Assembly (NCBI GenBank): GCA_015039315.1
Contig: WIDE01000015.1
Span: 130,836-194,835, forward strand
DNA from: Clavulina sp. PMI_390
Lineage: Eukaryota; Basidiomycota; Agaricomycetes; Cantharellales; Hydnaceae
Direction of reading: 5' to 3'
Length of the DNA: 64,000 bases
The notes beneath the pieces were generated by a model, which saw only the letters and a list, made by a program, of their open reading frames with translations, was not told where the DNA came from and did no database searches. Of this stretch, positions 1 through 11,000 are shown in pieces. The position numbers and the translations under genes were made by a program. Each line of letters begins with the position of its first letter. The stretch's first letter is position 1.

Positions 1-589
1 CAAAGAGGGTGAGTGCTCTGCAATACAACTGTGGAACTTAAAGGGCGACTCGGTCGCAAGGTACCCCTATGGCTGGGCCAGAAGCAGCCGCCGTTGCCTA
101 CGAAATCGACATCTTATACAATCAGACTACCTCCGCCTCTGTATCGTGCGCCTTCAAGAAGGGGGCGTGGGGATGATTTTCATCTGACGGGGATCAAACG
201 ACACGAGGTTTTTTGTGTCAATCGTGAAAGAATAGCCTCAGGGCGAATTTATCGCTTAAACCGTTAGTCGTCGCGTAAGAGATATATATAGTGCTGAGAG
301 TGCTTGGTAGCTCCATCGCACTTGAATGGCGAGACTCGCCTTGGCCTTTGATTCAGTATTGGGCATATCAAGTGACGGAGTTGATCTGCCGAGTAATTAT
401 GCCAAGGAGCCAAAACTGCCAACGGCCGTCTATAGGGATAGGCCGCATCATGCAGCCCGAGAAGATTGGTCTAATTGCGTAGATGGCGATGCTAAAGGAG
501 GAATGAGGGTGAAGCGGCTGGCGTTATACCGGAGACCAAGCTAGAAATGTGCATCACTCTAGTGATGCAAAACATCTCGTTCGTTGGTA
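1..589. other. no gene recognised
   Basis: Several short open frames overlap here but none has splice support or a recognisable protein motif. A near-palindrome lies at 550-569 (9-base arms around a 2-base spacer). The stretch precedes the tandem receptor duplication and is not clearly part of it. Confidence 0.4.
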
Positions 590-1231
590 GGGGCAGAGAA
601 CAGAGACGACCACATTGGCAACTCGAACAAACAAAAACGCACGTGGCAGCACGTTCAGGGATCGTTTGGCTTTCGGCCAATACAAAGGCTCATACTGCTC
701 ATCGGCGACGACGACCTTTGCCTCCCAAAGGAAAATCTTCGGGATTATTAGCACACCTCTCGATGACGGTCCCACCATGATTCGTTTGCCTTCCAAGGCC
801 ACCACTCCACGCTTTCATAGTTGTCACGCCAACTACCACGTCCTGTCTATCATCTTCGCGTGGTTATAGCACCAGCAGTGTAACTCCTACTACGCTCTTC
901 CAAGACAATTCATTGTGAAACCAACGAAGCTGCGGCAAAAGTTAGGGCGACATGGATCGATTGTGGACCAGTGTCGCCCCATACTGACACTGGCCGCAAT
1001 CGCTCGCTCTTTTCTGTAATACAATGTGCTTGGTCCACCCATAAACAATTCAACTGGATCGCCCTTGTGCTGCTCACTAGCTCAATCTGAGACTCTTGCT
1101 CAACGTTCCTAGTGTCACTTCATCTGAGCTCACAGTCAGTGAATAGACCATGAGTTTTCGAGTCTCGGGGAAGGCTCTTATTCGGTTGGCCCATCCCAAC
1201 CATCGTCCCCAGCGACCATCGGCAGGGGGCG

Positions 1232-1238
1232 TATAAAG
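1232..1238 (+). promoter_or_regulatory. TATA-like element upstream of receptor copy A
   Basis: TATAAAG lies 83 bases before the ATG at 1315. The matching place before copy B (about 4184-4190) reads CAATAAA, a weaker form. Confidence 0.4.
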
Positions 1239-1314
1239 ATCCTCATATCAAGAAATAACAACTTGCTCACCATCCTCTCACTACAGCTGTTCTCTTCCCT
1301 GCGCCAAACTTCTT

Positions 1315-3069
1315 ATGGATGTTGATCGATTCTTGAATATTTGGCTAACTTTGGGATTGTGAACTTCCATACCTAGGATTCTCGGCAACTCTCCATTCTT
1401 ACCTCCCGCTCGATTGTCTCAATAGGCTTGGGGGCCAGGTTGCAGTGCCCATTCTACTGCTGACCTTTCTGCTATCTCCCCTCAAACGCGTCGCAACGCT
1501 ACATAGCTTACTATGGTCGCTGGTTCTGTGGTCGATTATCGACCTCCTCCTGTGAGACACCTTGCTATATCTTCTAATGACGTTATTGTCGAGCTTTGTA
1601 TTCCTCAAGCTTCTATGCGGGTCGCGTCTATCCATCCTCTCCTCTGCCTGATTCCGCTCTTTGCCTGGCGCAATCGTCCTTACATCATGCAGCACCAGTT
1701 CTGTATGTATTCTCGCCGTTCTTCCTGCCACACGCTAATTGGAGCTCGTCACACGCATTTCATTTACCTCACCTTTCATCGTAGGACATCATGGTGTGTC
1801 TTCGCTCTGACGTTTGACGTGGGATTCCTATTTCTGTCTTCTGCTTAGCCATTGCTCACCATCAATGATACAGACGTGGATCATGTTGATTGGATCAACT
1901 GACATCCTCCGTGGAGCGGTAAAGATAAGGCAAACGGTCTTGGTAAGAGAAGACCTCTATATGGCTTCAGGAGAACGATGCTGACTTAGAGTGGGGCTAG
2001 CTCATTGCGATTCCTTGGCTCGCCTTTGTCGCTGTATTTGTGGCCACCTTCTTGGTATGTCGTTGACCTCCCACTCTCAGAAGTCATCCAGCTCAGTTTT
2101 GTTTTCGAAAGCCCGGTCTGAAGCATCAGCAAGAACTCACCCGGGAGCGACATTTTGCATACTGCTCGCTCCCGAACGATATCTGGTAATCACTGATTCT
2201 CTTCCCACCCTCCTGCCTACTTTACTGATCAATCAATGAACCATATACTCTATGCCATAGGTTCACTATATCATCTATTCTCGCTGATCTTGGCTTGTTA
2301 TCCACTCTCGCTCTTACCTGTGAGTCTCATGCCTGCAAACCATTCCATAAACTAATTCGGATTACATCAGTCCATGGCATCTACTTTCCCATCGTCTGAA
2401 GGCGGCTTCGCCCATCATACCGTCTGACAAAAAGATCGATGTGCCCATGATGGTTCGGGTGGTACTCCTCACCGTCACCGAGTTTATTGGTGCGGTAATG
2501 AGCATACTCTCTCTCGCTAGTGCCATCGATGGGCGCTATGCGGACCTCGTCATTGCCTCCCGTGATTATTACTTATCAACGTACAGCCTCACTCATGCTA
2601 ACGAGTATACCCTAGTTCCCTTTGGAGCTTGGCTTATCTTCGTGACACAAAGGGTAATACCTGTCTATCGTACTTATTCTCGGCTCTTGCGAAACTACAT
2701 CCTCATGGTGTCGATTTCTCCTAGGATGTTTTGAGACAATACATATTTTGGGCAAAATTCTTGTACCATTTCATCCGCCATTGCCAACGTCTCAGTCGTA
2801 ATGAGGAGTCCCGCCATCGTCCTCAAGAGACTATAGTCAGTTCTAGGACGACCGTTGATCGTCATCTCCCCCCGCCATCATCGCAGCTCAAGAGTATGCA
2901 GTCGACTCCAGCGACAGACTAGGACATGCCTGACGACGAGGGTGGGATGTTCTATCTTCTCTACTTATCCATGGATTCTTCCCAGAAGCTTGACCACAAG
3001 TCTGTCAAGTTCTCGGATGACGCTTCAAACGTCCCAGAAGAGAAAGCCAATCGGGGGGATAATATTTAA
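1315..3069 (+). pseudogene. broken seven-helix membrane protein gene (copy A)
   Basis: Upstream tandem copy of the gene at 4264-6012, with the same exon order. It starts MDVDRFLNIWLTLG and keeps the family motif ALCLAQSSLHHAAPVL after an intron at 1552-1609. Compared with copy B there is a net one-base loss near 2386, in the exon starting after ACATCAG at 2370, which shifts the frame into a stop. There is also an in-frame TAG at 2920-2922 where copy B has a Glu codon, removing about 45 residues of the tail. Other exon joins keep phase. I infer a decaying pseudogene; a sequencing error could explain the indel but is less likely for both lesions. Confidence 0.7.
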
Positions 3070-4263
3070 TTCGCCCTCATGCCAATCATGTTTGGACGAC
3101 ATGGTTATTTACATTGTGTTTCCTAACTGAAAGGTGTACATGTACTGTAATCACTCCACAATTCGCCAACCCTAACACATTCATTTTTAATAATTACCCC
3201 ATGGCGTCACCCTAGGGACTGTCTTTGAGGTCTCGGCATACTTTTCCGTAACAGTAATGCGTCTGCTAACACCGTCGGCCAAGCGTGGCGACCACTGGGC
3301 CTGTCTGGAACATCCCAGTTGTTGGTTAAGTGAGGCGGAGCGGAGGCGGCCAAGCTTGGCAACTCAAACAAATAACAATGCACATGGAGCGTTTTAGGTT
3401 TGGCTCCATTTGACTAGCGCAGATGCTCGCGCTCCTGCTAGGCGACAACCTGCGCCTCGCCTTACAAAGGAAGATCTTCGGAATCTTTAACGTGCCTCCT
3501 GCTGACGGTCCCGCTATGATTCGTTTGCCTCCACCTGCCGCTACTCCATAGTTTGCCCGTCGTCACGCCAACTACCACGTCCCATCTGTCATTTTCGCGT
3601 GGCGGCGGCAGTGTAACTCTCTCACATTCTCCCAAATAAAGTCACTCTGAAACTCACTGAGTTGCGAGAAAAAAATTGGAAGGCCTGCATCGATCGTGGA
3701 TCGGTGCTGCCTCGTCCCTATCTTTCATGCTTGCTTGCTTGCTTGCTGCAACCGGTCAATCTTTTCTGTTGCACTTCTATGTCGATTCAGACCCCTGCTC
3801 ACCCTAGTCACCAATGAGACGGAAGTGACCGGGCTTGAAGCAGCCGATGCCGAGGGCCGTGCCAACAATACACACCACCACGGTGCGGTAGTTTCATCGG
3901 CGTCGACATATTCGGGAGAGCCTGAGGAGCCCGTCGCCATCGAAACTATATGAGGGTAAACTTAGAACGCTATAATCCGCCTGGGTCTGCCCGCCTGGCA
4001 TTCAAAACTGGATCGCGGCTCGTGGTGCTCGCTCGCCCAGTCCAAGACTCTGCTGCGCACCGTTCCTGGCATCACTTCATCCGAGCTCGTACTCCGTGAA
4101 TATATTTCTCGAGTCTCGGGGGCGGCTGCTATTCAGTTAACCCTTCCCAACCATCGTCTCCGGCGGCCATCGACGGGGGGCCCAATAAATATGCTGATGG
4201 TAAGAAACAACAAATTGCTTGCCCTCCGTTCACCCCAGCTATTCTCTGACCTGTACCAAACTT

Positions 4264-6012
4264 ATGGATGATGATCGATTCTTGACTATTTGGCTAGCCC
4301 TGGAGTTGTGAGTTCATGCCCAAGAGTCTTGGCAACTCTGGATTCTTACTCTCCGCTCGATCGCACCAATAGGCTTGGGGGCCAGGTTGCGGTGCCCATC
4401 CTTCTCCTGACCTTTCTCCTATCTCCCCTTAAACGCGTCGCGACGCTACATAGCCTACTGTGGTCGTTGGTTCTATGGTCGATCATCGACCTCCTTCTGT
4501 GAGACATGTCCCTTCAATCTCTTCTAACGATGTTATTGTTGAGCTGTGTATCCCTCAAGATTCTATGCAGGCCGGGTCTATCCATCTTCTCCTGTCCCTG
4601 ATTTTTCTCTATGCCTGGCGCAATCTTCCTTGCATCATGCAGAGCCAGTGCTGTACGTCTTTCTCGCCGTTTCCCCTGCCACTGGCTGGCTGAAACTGGT
4701 CACATACATGTTCTTTATCTAAAATTTCATCGTAGGACATCATGGTGTGTCTTCGCACTGACGTTTGACGTAGGTTTTTTTTATTCATGTAACCCGCGTA
4801 GCCATTGCTCACCATCGACAACACAGACATGGATCATGTTGATCAGATCAACCGACATCCTCCGTGGAGCAGCAAATACAAGGCGAACGGTTTTGGTGAA
4901 GACCTATCATCTATATGACGTCAGCGGAATGATGCTGATTTAGAATGGGGATAGCTCATCGCGATCCCATGGCTCGCTTTTGTCACTGTGTTTGTGGGCT
5001 CTTTGTTGGTATGTTGTTCGTCCACCGCACCTAGACGTCGTCCGGCTTAGTTCTGGCTTCAAAAGACTGGTTTGAAGCATCGGCAAGAATTCACCCGAGA
5101 GCGACATCTTGCATACTGCTCATTCCCGAACGATATCTGGTGATCACTGAATCCTTTCCTAATCTTCGTATCGACTGTACTTACCAGCTATCGGAACCTA
5201 CACTATAGGTTCACAGTATCGTCCATTCTCGCCGGTCTTGCCTTGTTATCGTCTCTCGCCCTTACTTGTGAGCATTCATAGCTGTCGATCATTGCTGGCG
5301 CAAACTAACCCGAATTGTGTTAGTCCATGGCCTCTACTTTTGGCACCGTCTGAAGGCAGCTTCGCCAGTATTAGCATCCAATAAGAAGACCGATGTGCCC
5401 ATGATGGTCCGGGTGGCGCTACTAACAGTAACTGAGCTCATTGGCGCACTAATGAGCATACTCTCGCTCGCCAGTGCTATAAATGTCCGCTATGCAGATC
5501 TCGTCATTGCTACTTGTGCGCATTACCTTTCAACACCTAGCCTCTCCCGTGCTAACGATCATCCACTAGTACCCTTTGGAGCTTGGCTTATCTTTGTCAC
5601 ACAGAGAGTAATACCCGTTCATCATATCTATTCTGGCGAATCATATCCTAATCATGTTCATTTTGCCTAGGATGTTCTGAATGAATATGTCTTTTGGGCG
5701 AAATTCCTGTACCATTTGGTCCACCACCGCCAACGCCTCAGTCGGAATGAGGGATCGCGCCATCGTCCTCAAGAGACAATAGTCAGCTTTAGGACCACCG
5801 TTGATCGCCATCTCTCACCTCCATCGCAGCTCAAGAGCATGCGGTCGACTCGAGCAATGGATGAGGGTATGCCTGATGATGAAAGAGGAATGTTCTACCT
5901 GGTCTCTTTACCAATGAACTCTTCCCAAAAGCTCGACAACAAGTCTGTTGAGTTTTCAGATGAAGTGCTAAATGTCCCAGAAGGAAAAAAGGATATGGGC
6001 GACGATCGCTAG
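4264..6012 (+). CDS. fungal seven-helix receptor-like membrane protein (copy B)
   Basis: Ten exons: 4264-4307, 4373-4498, 4560-4652, 4736-4769, 4827-4895, 4955-5008, 5051-5139, 5209-5267, 5324-5607, 5671-6012; all GT..AG and in phase, giving 397 residues. It has about seven hydrophobic segments: LGGQVAVPILLLTFLL near the N-terminus, LLWSLVLWSIIDLLL, LIAIPWLAFVTVFVGSLL, WFTVSSILAGLALLSSLAL and two further on. The loop motif SLCLAQSSLHHAEPVL resembles the LC..QA.L motif of a large, functionally uncharacterised group of basidiomycete GPCR-like proteins. A hydrophilic tail of about 100 residues, rich in Arg and Ser, follows. Ligand and G-protein coupling are unknown. STE3-type pheromone receptor identity is not supported: the motif order differs. 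Confidence 0.75.
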
Positions 6013-6380
6013 TCTGTATGCATACCTGGACCTCTCGCTTATCCCTCTTTGAACGTGTGTGGTAGCGGTATTTATAGCATAATCTTCTGTTAACTGAACG
6101 AAATTTACGTGTACTCTAACATCATTGCACTAGTGATAGCCATTCCTGTAGCCTGCTCTGGTCCCCATCCAATACAAGGCGGTTCATTTTTCAACCATAA
6201 CACCTCATTCTCAATGTGGATAGCGGTCAATGATACTACATGCAACTAGTTCATGCGCATCGCATTCCTGAAAACGGTGGATAGGCTCTTTACCTTTTCT
6301 CCATATAGAATTATCTTCGCCTGCATTCCTTGCTGCCAAGGCATCGACATTCGGCGTGTTTCTATTGGGCCACTTGCTGC
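6013..6380. other. intergenic, convergent 3' regions
   Basis: Lies between the stop codons of receptor copy B and the F-box gene. Probably 3' untranslated sequence of both; nothing else seen. Confidence 0.4.
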
Positions 6381-7829
6381 TCACTCGTCACTTCCTGGTG
6401 GCCTCAGACGAGTAAATTGTTCCTCTAGCCTCGCAACAAGTTTTTTATCCACCAAAGAGCCCTCGAATATACCAAAGGTTTGGACGCAGCAAAGACGTGG
6501 ACGAGCTTCGATGAGGCTAATCAACACCTCCGTAATGCTGGGTGGGACTGAAGGTGGTTGGTACGTCATGTTGTGCAGCTCTAAGCGCGTTAGAGCTGGT
6601 ACTAATTCTGGGGTGGTTGGAATATGTATGGAAGCAGGTTCGTCGTATCAAATATGTCAGCCCATAGAACGCGGATTGGACGGAGTGTGTGAAGATGTTG
6701 ACATACCAGAACTAGTCAACAAGCTATCAAGGACTTCCTGAACATGCTCAGACCACCATTTGAGTAGTCGCAAGTCAAGTAGAGTAGGAAAGGACTCGAG
6801 CAGTCGTGGAACGAGTTCCCTGATGGAAGGGAAGAGGAAGGAGAATGTGAGATGTTGCAGCTTGGGAAATCTAGCCTGGTGGTATTCAGAGAGATCAAAC
6901 TTAATGGCAAGGTGAAGGGAGAGAAGGTTAGGAGCGTTAATGGCGTATGCAATAATGCAAATGCAAGCGAGGGATTGAAGACAGGGGAGCTCGATAGCGT
7001 CGATCGACGGCGGCGGGGAGTCAATAGCGCTTCGAAAGGCCGCATCGGAAAGGACTAGCGATTCAAGCATGCTGGCCTTTGCGAGTAGCTTTATGATTCC
7101 GCTCAGATTAAGATTATGTCTAAAGAAATCAATATGCAGTGCACGCATCTGGGATGAATCTAGCTCTAAATTCCCAAAACCAGCGGAAAGGAATGACGTG
7201 ATGTGAAGTTGCTGTAGACGTATTTGGTGATCAATATCGAATATGATCACCTCTTTTTCGTAACGAGGGGAGTTTCGGGGACGGTTGCATCCTAAAAGGA
7301 ACCTTTCCATGGCAGGAAGACGCGTAGGGAAAGGGAGAAGACATTCCAGCTGCAGAACGTCAACAACCAATTGCAGGCTTTGGCATCGATAAAGCTCTGG
7401 GTGGATAATCTTAGCGAATAGGTGGCCCCAGCTTGTTTCGTGATACGCGACGTGATAAATCACGTTGAGCGACACGGCTTTGGACCGCTTGATATGGGCG
7501 GTCATCCTGTCCTCGGCTCGTTGAAGGAAGTCATCACTCTTTTGAGCCACACAGATGATTGTTCTCCAGAGGTTTGGATCGGAGATAGCAGCATGCCTCC
7601 ATTGCTGGCATGTTGATGTGAGAGCTAGTAGGGTAGTAAAATGGACTTGTCTTGGTGGGGCATTTTCGGCACGCTCTACCTGGTTAATCACCTCAGGTGA
7701 AAAAAGCGGAAGCGAACGCCTCACAGGAGGTGAATACTGTGGAAGAGCTAACTCGAAGATCGAGGTTAGGAGCTCGGTAGGAATCAGTGCTATGGATGAG
7801 CTTTTCTGAGGATCGTAGTGGGCTCCCAT
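6381..7829 (-). CDS. F-box protein
   Basis: Two exons, 7829-6707 and 6607-6381 (GT..AG, phase 1), 449 residues. The N-terminus contains IALIPTELLTSIFELALP and, about 50 residues on, TSTCQQWRHAAISDPNLWRT: the two halves of an F-box as found in agaricomycete F-box-like proteins. F-box proteins recruit substrates to SCF ubiquitin ligases through Skp1. The rest is Leu-rich with irregular repeats (for example LPCLQSLACICI, FPKLQHLTFSF), consistent with a degenerate leucine-rich substrate-binding fold. The family is hugely expanded in these fungi, so no substrate can be named. Stopping in exon 1 (at 6657) would give a shorter protein, but the splice restores a continuing Leu-rich frame. Confidence 0.8.
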
Positions 7830-8097
7830 TTATCCTGCCTAGATAGGCTCTGGACCCCCCTTGATGGTAGTTTTGAGTATCGCTTGATTTGAGACTGAAA
7901 CCCTTGGGAGTTGACGCAAGGGTCCACTGTGTGCTTTGGAAGTCATTTAAGATGGGCGTCTATTCTGTGACACGCTCACGCAAATTCGGAGTGGCGAGGA
8001 TTAATTTTTGATAACAGAAAAAAAACAGGTTGAGTGTGGCATGTCAAGAATGGGTCATACAAATAAAGAAATAAATTCATAACATCCAGCACAATCA

Positions 8098-11000
8098 CTA
8101 ATTCTTCAAGAGTTTTGCGCTCGTGAACCCAATCAGGATGTCTAACAGAATGACGCTTGACTCTCCATTGTCCTCTACCAATTTACCCAGTACGTCCTTG
8201 GCTCGGCTAGCCAGGATATTCAGCTCAGCAGCCTGATCTTGCACTGCCGACAATGCGGATGTGTGCAGTAGGGGGAGGGAACCCCTGCCACGTCGTGACG
8301 CTGAAGCCGATGTTGAGGCACCAAGGCTACCATCTATGCGTTCGTCCGTGGGAGCAATGGGCAGTGCATCAACTGCTGTATCCTGTCGCTCTTTCTCGAC
8401 CCATCGAGCAAGCTGGAATGCTGAGTACACCATCAGGCTCTCGATTGCAATGCGTGCAGCCTGCATTGACGCCCGCCGGTCGAATGGTGGGATGAGAAGG
8501 GGTGAAGGGATTGTAGTGGGTGATGACGAAGCTAGAGACGAGGGGGTGAGCGCTACAGGGGTTGGAGCGGTTGACCTAGTTTTGAGCAGATGCACAACCA
8601 ACTGGACTGCCCAGTTGCCCAGTTCTAAGAGTGTCCCTAGGGTAGCAGCCTCATCTGGGGATACTTTTGAGCTCTGCAACATTCAGAGTTAGAGAAGCCG
8701 TACACCTTTCAAGCACTCAAGATGATACGAGAAACTCACTGGAGATATGAGAGGCATGTCCGACCTCCCCATGTCCATGGCACTTCCTGCTCCGTTTCCG
8801 TCCATTGCGACGCTCCGAACCCGCATTAGCAGACCATCTGCACCGTTAACCAAGACCAATGAAGTTAACAAGCTTCCACTAAGTCCGAGCATCGCCTGCA
8901 CGACACTAGCTAACAAGGGGCGCTCGCCCTTGTCAATATACTCAATGGAGCTCTCCAGCGCAGGCTTCTCCATCTCCTTTATAAGGAGCGACCCTTCCAA
9001 AGGCGTCTGCGCCTCGAGGTGTGATGCAAGCTGGTTGGGGTATGAGACAGCAGCGTTCAGCTGCTGGAGGAACAACAAAGCCTTCTCGCTATATGCCTTT
9101 AGAAGCTCAAGAGTATTCACGCTTGTCATCGGACTGCTCTCCACCTTGGGACTGGCGCTCGACGTGGATGTTGTGATGGCGATGGCATGGAACAGCGCCA
9201 CGACGGCTTCCATCTCCTCGACGCCTGCTAAACTTAGTGAGTCACCCAACCTCCATCCTAGCACACGGCTCAGCTGGGCACCGTAGAGCTGAACGAACCC
9301 TACGACCTCGGCATCAATGAAGTGGGCCCCCGAACTCGGACCCAAGACGGTGATGATCCTTGCGACGATAGCGACCATGGTGCACCATGCATTATGAGCA
9401 ATGGAAGCGAGAGGTAAATGTGAGTTGGGCTCGATAGAGCCTGTCTCTAAAGCAGGTGTAAGCCCATTCATGGCATATGATCCCATCACACCCTCATGAG
9501 CAAGCCGCTCTGCCGATAAGGGAAGGCTTGCGAGTGCTCGATGGAATTGGAGAACGTGACGAGCATAGAAAGGTAAGGGGCTGCGAGAGACTCTCCCGTT
9601 CCCGTTGAGCGATATCGCAGGTGCATGGAACGTACTTGCTCCCAGCCCTGAGAGACCGCTGATGCTTGATATATCGGAGGCTCGCGAAAAGAGGTCGAAG
9701 GAAGCACGGATTAGGTTCGTGGCCTGTAGCCTCCCAAGCCACAACGTTGTACCAACCCCGAGCTCAGGCTGCATGCTCTCCTCGAAGACGGCCACCATTA
9801 ATTGTAGGTCCGCATCAATGACATCAGGCGCCGGACCTGCCACACCCGCAGGATTGGGGGTACCAGGGGATACATCTACCATCGACGCGCGCTCGAAGGT
9901 CACGCGCATGGCATCAATGGCAAACAAGATGGCACTGCCAGTTGTCCCACTCACTGCTTGCCTCTTCACGGCTGCTAATTTGGCCGCACCGAGCGTGCGT
10001 GCCTTCTTAGCGCAGTAATAGGCTAGTTGAAGCACAGTTTGATGGAAAGCTGGTGCGACTAATCCTGTCACCGAATCCAGAGGGCGATGAACCTCATGTG
10101 TAATCACGAGCTTCATGGGCTCCATGATAGGAAGGAGTTCGTCCCAGGTGAGCTCATATGTCCACGTTACATTCACCAAGGCGTAAAGGACTCGCAGACG
10201 ATCAGCATGGATTGCGGTCATGACCGCACCAGAGCGCTTCTCTGCTGAAAGACTGGTGGTGATGAGCTTGGCAGAACCAACGAGCGCTTTCTGTGCAGGT
10301 TTCGACGCGCGGACGATCGGCATCGAGACCTCAAGAAGCTCTACCCACGAGCGAGTAAGCGCAACGTGAGAGTCGGTGAGGGACCAGTCGAGATTGAGCG
10401 AAAGAATCTCCTTGAACGTCGCAGAAACTTGTTCGACGAGTAAAGGGTCTTCAGCGGCATACTGGTGCAGTCTGTCATCAACTGTCGCAGAGGAGAATAG
10501 GTAGTCATCTCCGTATATTCGGTCGGGTTGGAGCTGCAGCGTCCGAAGTGTGTCCAGCTTCAGCCTGGGGAAGTCCGACTCGACATGGCTCTGCGCCTTG
10601 CGGTGAAGGGATGGGTCTGTGGGGTTTAGGATAGCTTCTCCGAGCAATCGATCCAAATCTTTTGTATCTTCAAACAGCTTGGTCACCAGCGTAGCACTGG
10701 CAGCCTTCGCAGCGGCGTTACCGCCGGTGCTACTTGACATACCCACGGTGTTCGACAAATCCAGTGCGAGCACATGTACTGCATGGGCTTTAGCGATTGT
10801 CTGATACGCGTGCGTCGCAGTTGCTTCATGAACCGCACTTCGCGTCACACCATCCATCTCGATCATCTCAGTCACCTCGCACCTTGGTGGATCCCATATT
10901 GGTTCCTTGACAAGCTTGACAAGGTCTGACCAGAGGCGCTGGTTTTTCCTGAGCGCATCAATGGCAATAGGGTGCTCGCGGGCATGCTGCCAGACCGAAT

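Larger units (their letters stand above)
590..6070 (+). repeat. tandem direct duplication of a receptor gene unit
   Basis: The sequence from about 590 to 3100 is repeated, diverged, from about 3340 to 6070. Landmarks keep order and orientation: the upstream GGCAACTC region (about 618 and 3358), the start codons at 1315 and 4264 (2949 bases apart), and the CCCATGATGGT block at about 2445 and 5397. Both promoter and coding sequence are duplicated. Copies differ by many substitutions and small indels, so the event is not very recent. The downstream copy kept an open frame and the upstream one did not. Confidence 0.85.

Noticed and set aside
3724..3747. GCTT tetranucleotide run as a telomere-like or CRISPR-like repeat
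   Set aside because: Only four to five units of a simple microsatellite with no spacers.
4499..4543. 45-base intron ending GTTGAG in receptor copy B
   Set aside because: It gives a frame that soon stops. The acceptor CTCAAG at 4559 yields the family motif SLCLAQSSLHH and keeps phase in both tandem copies.
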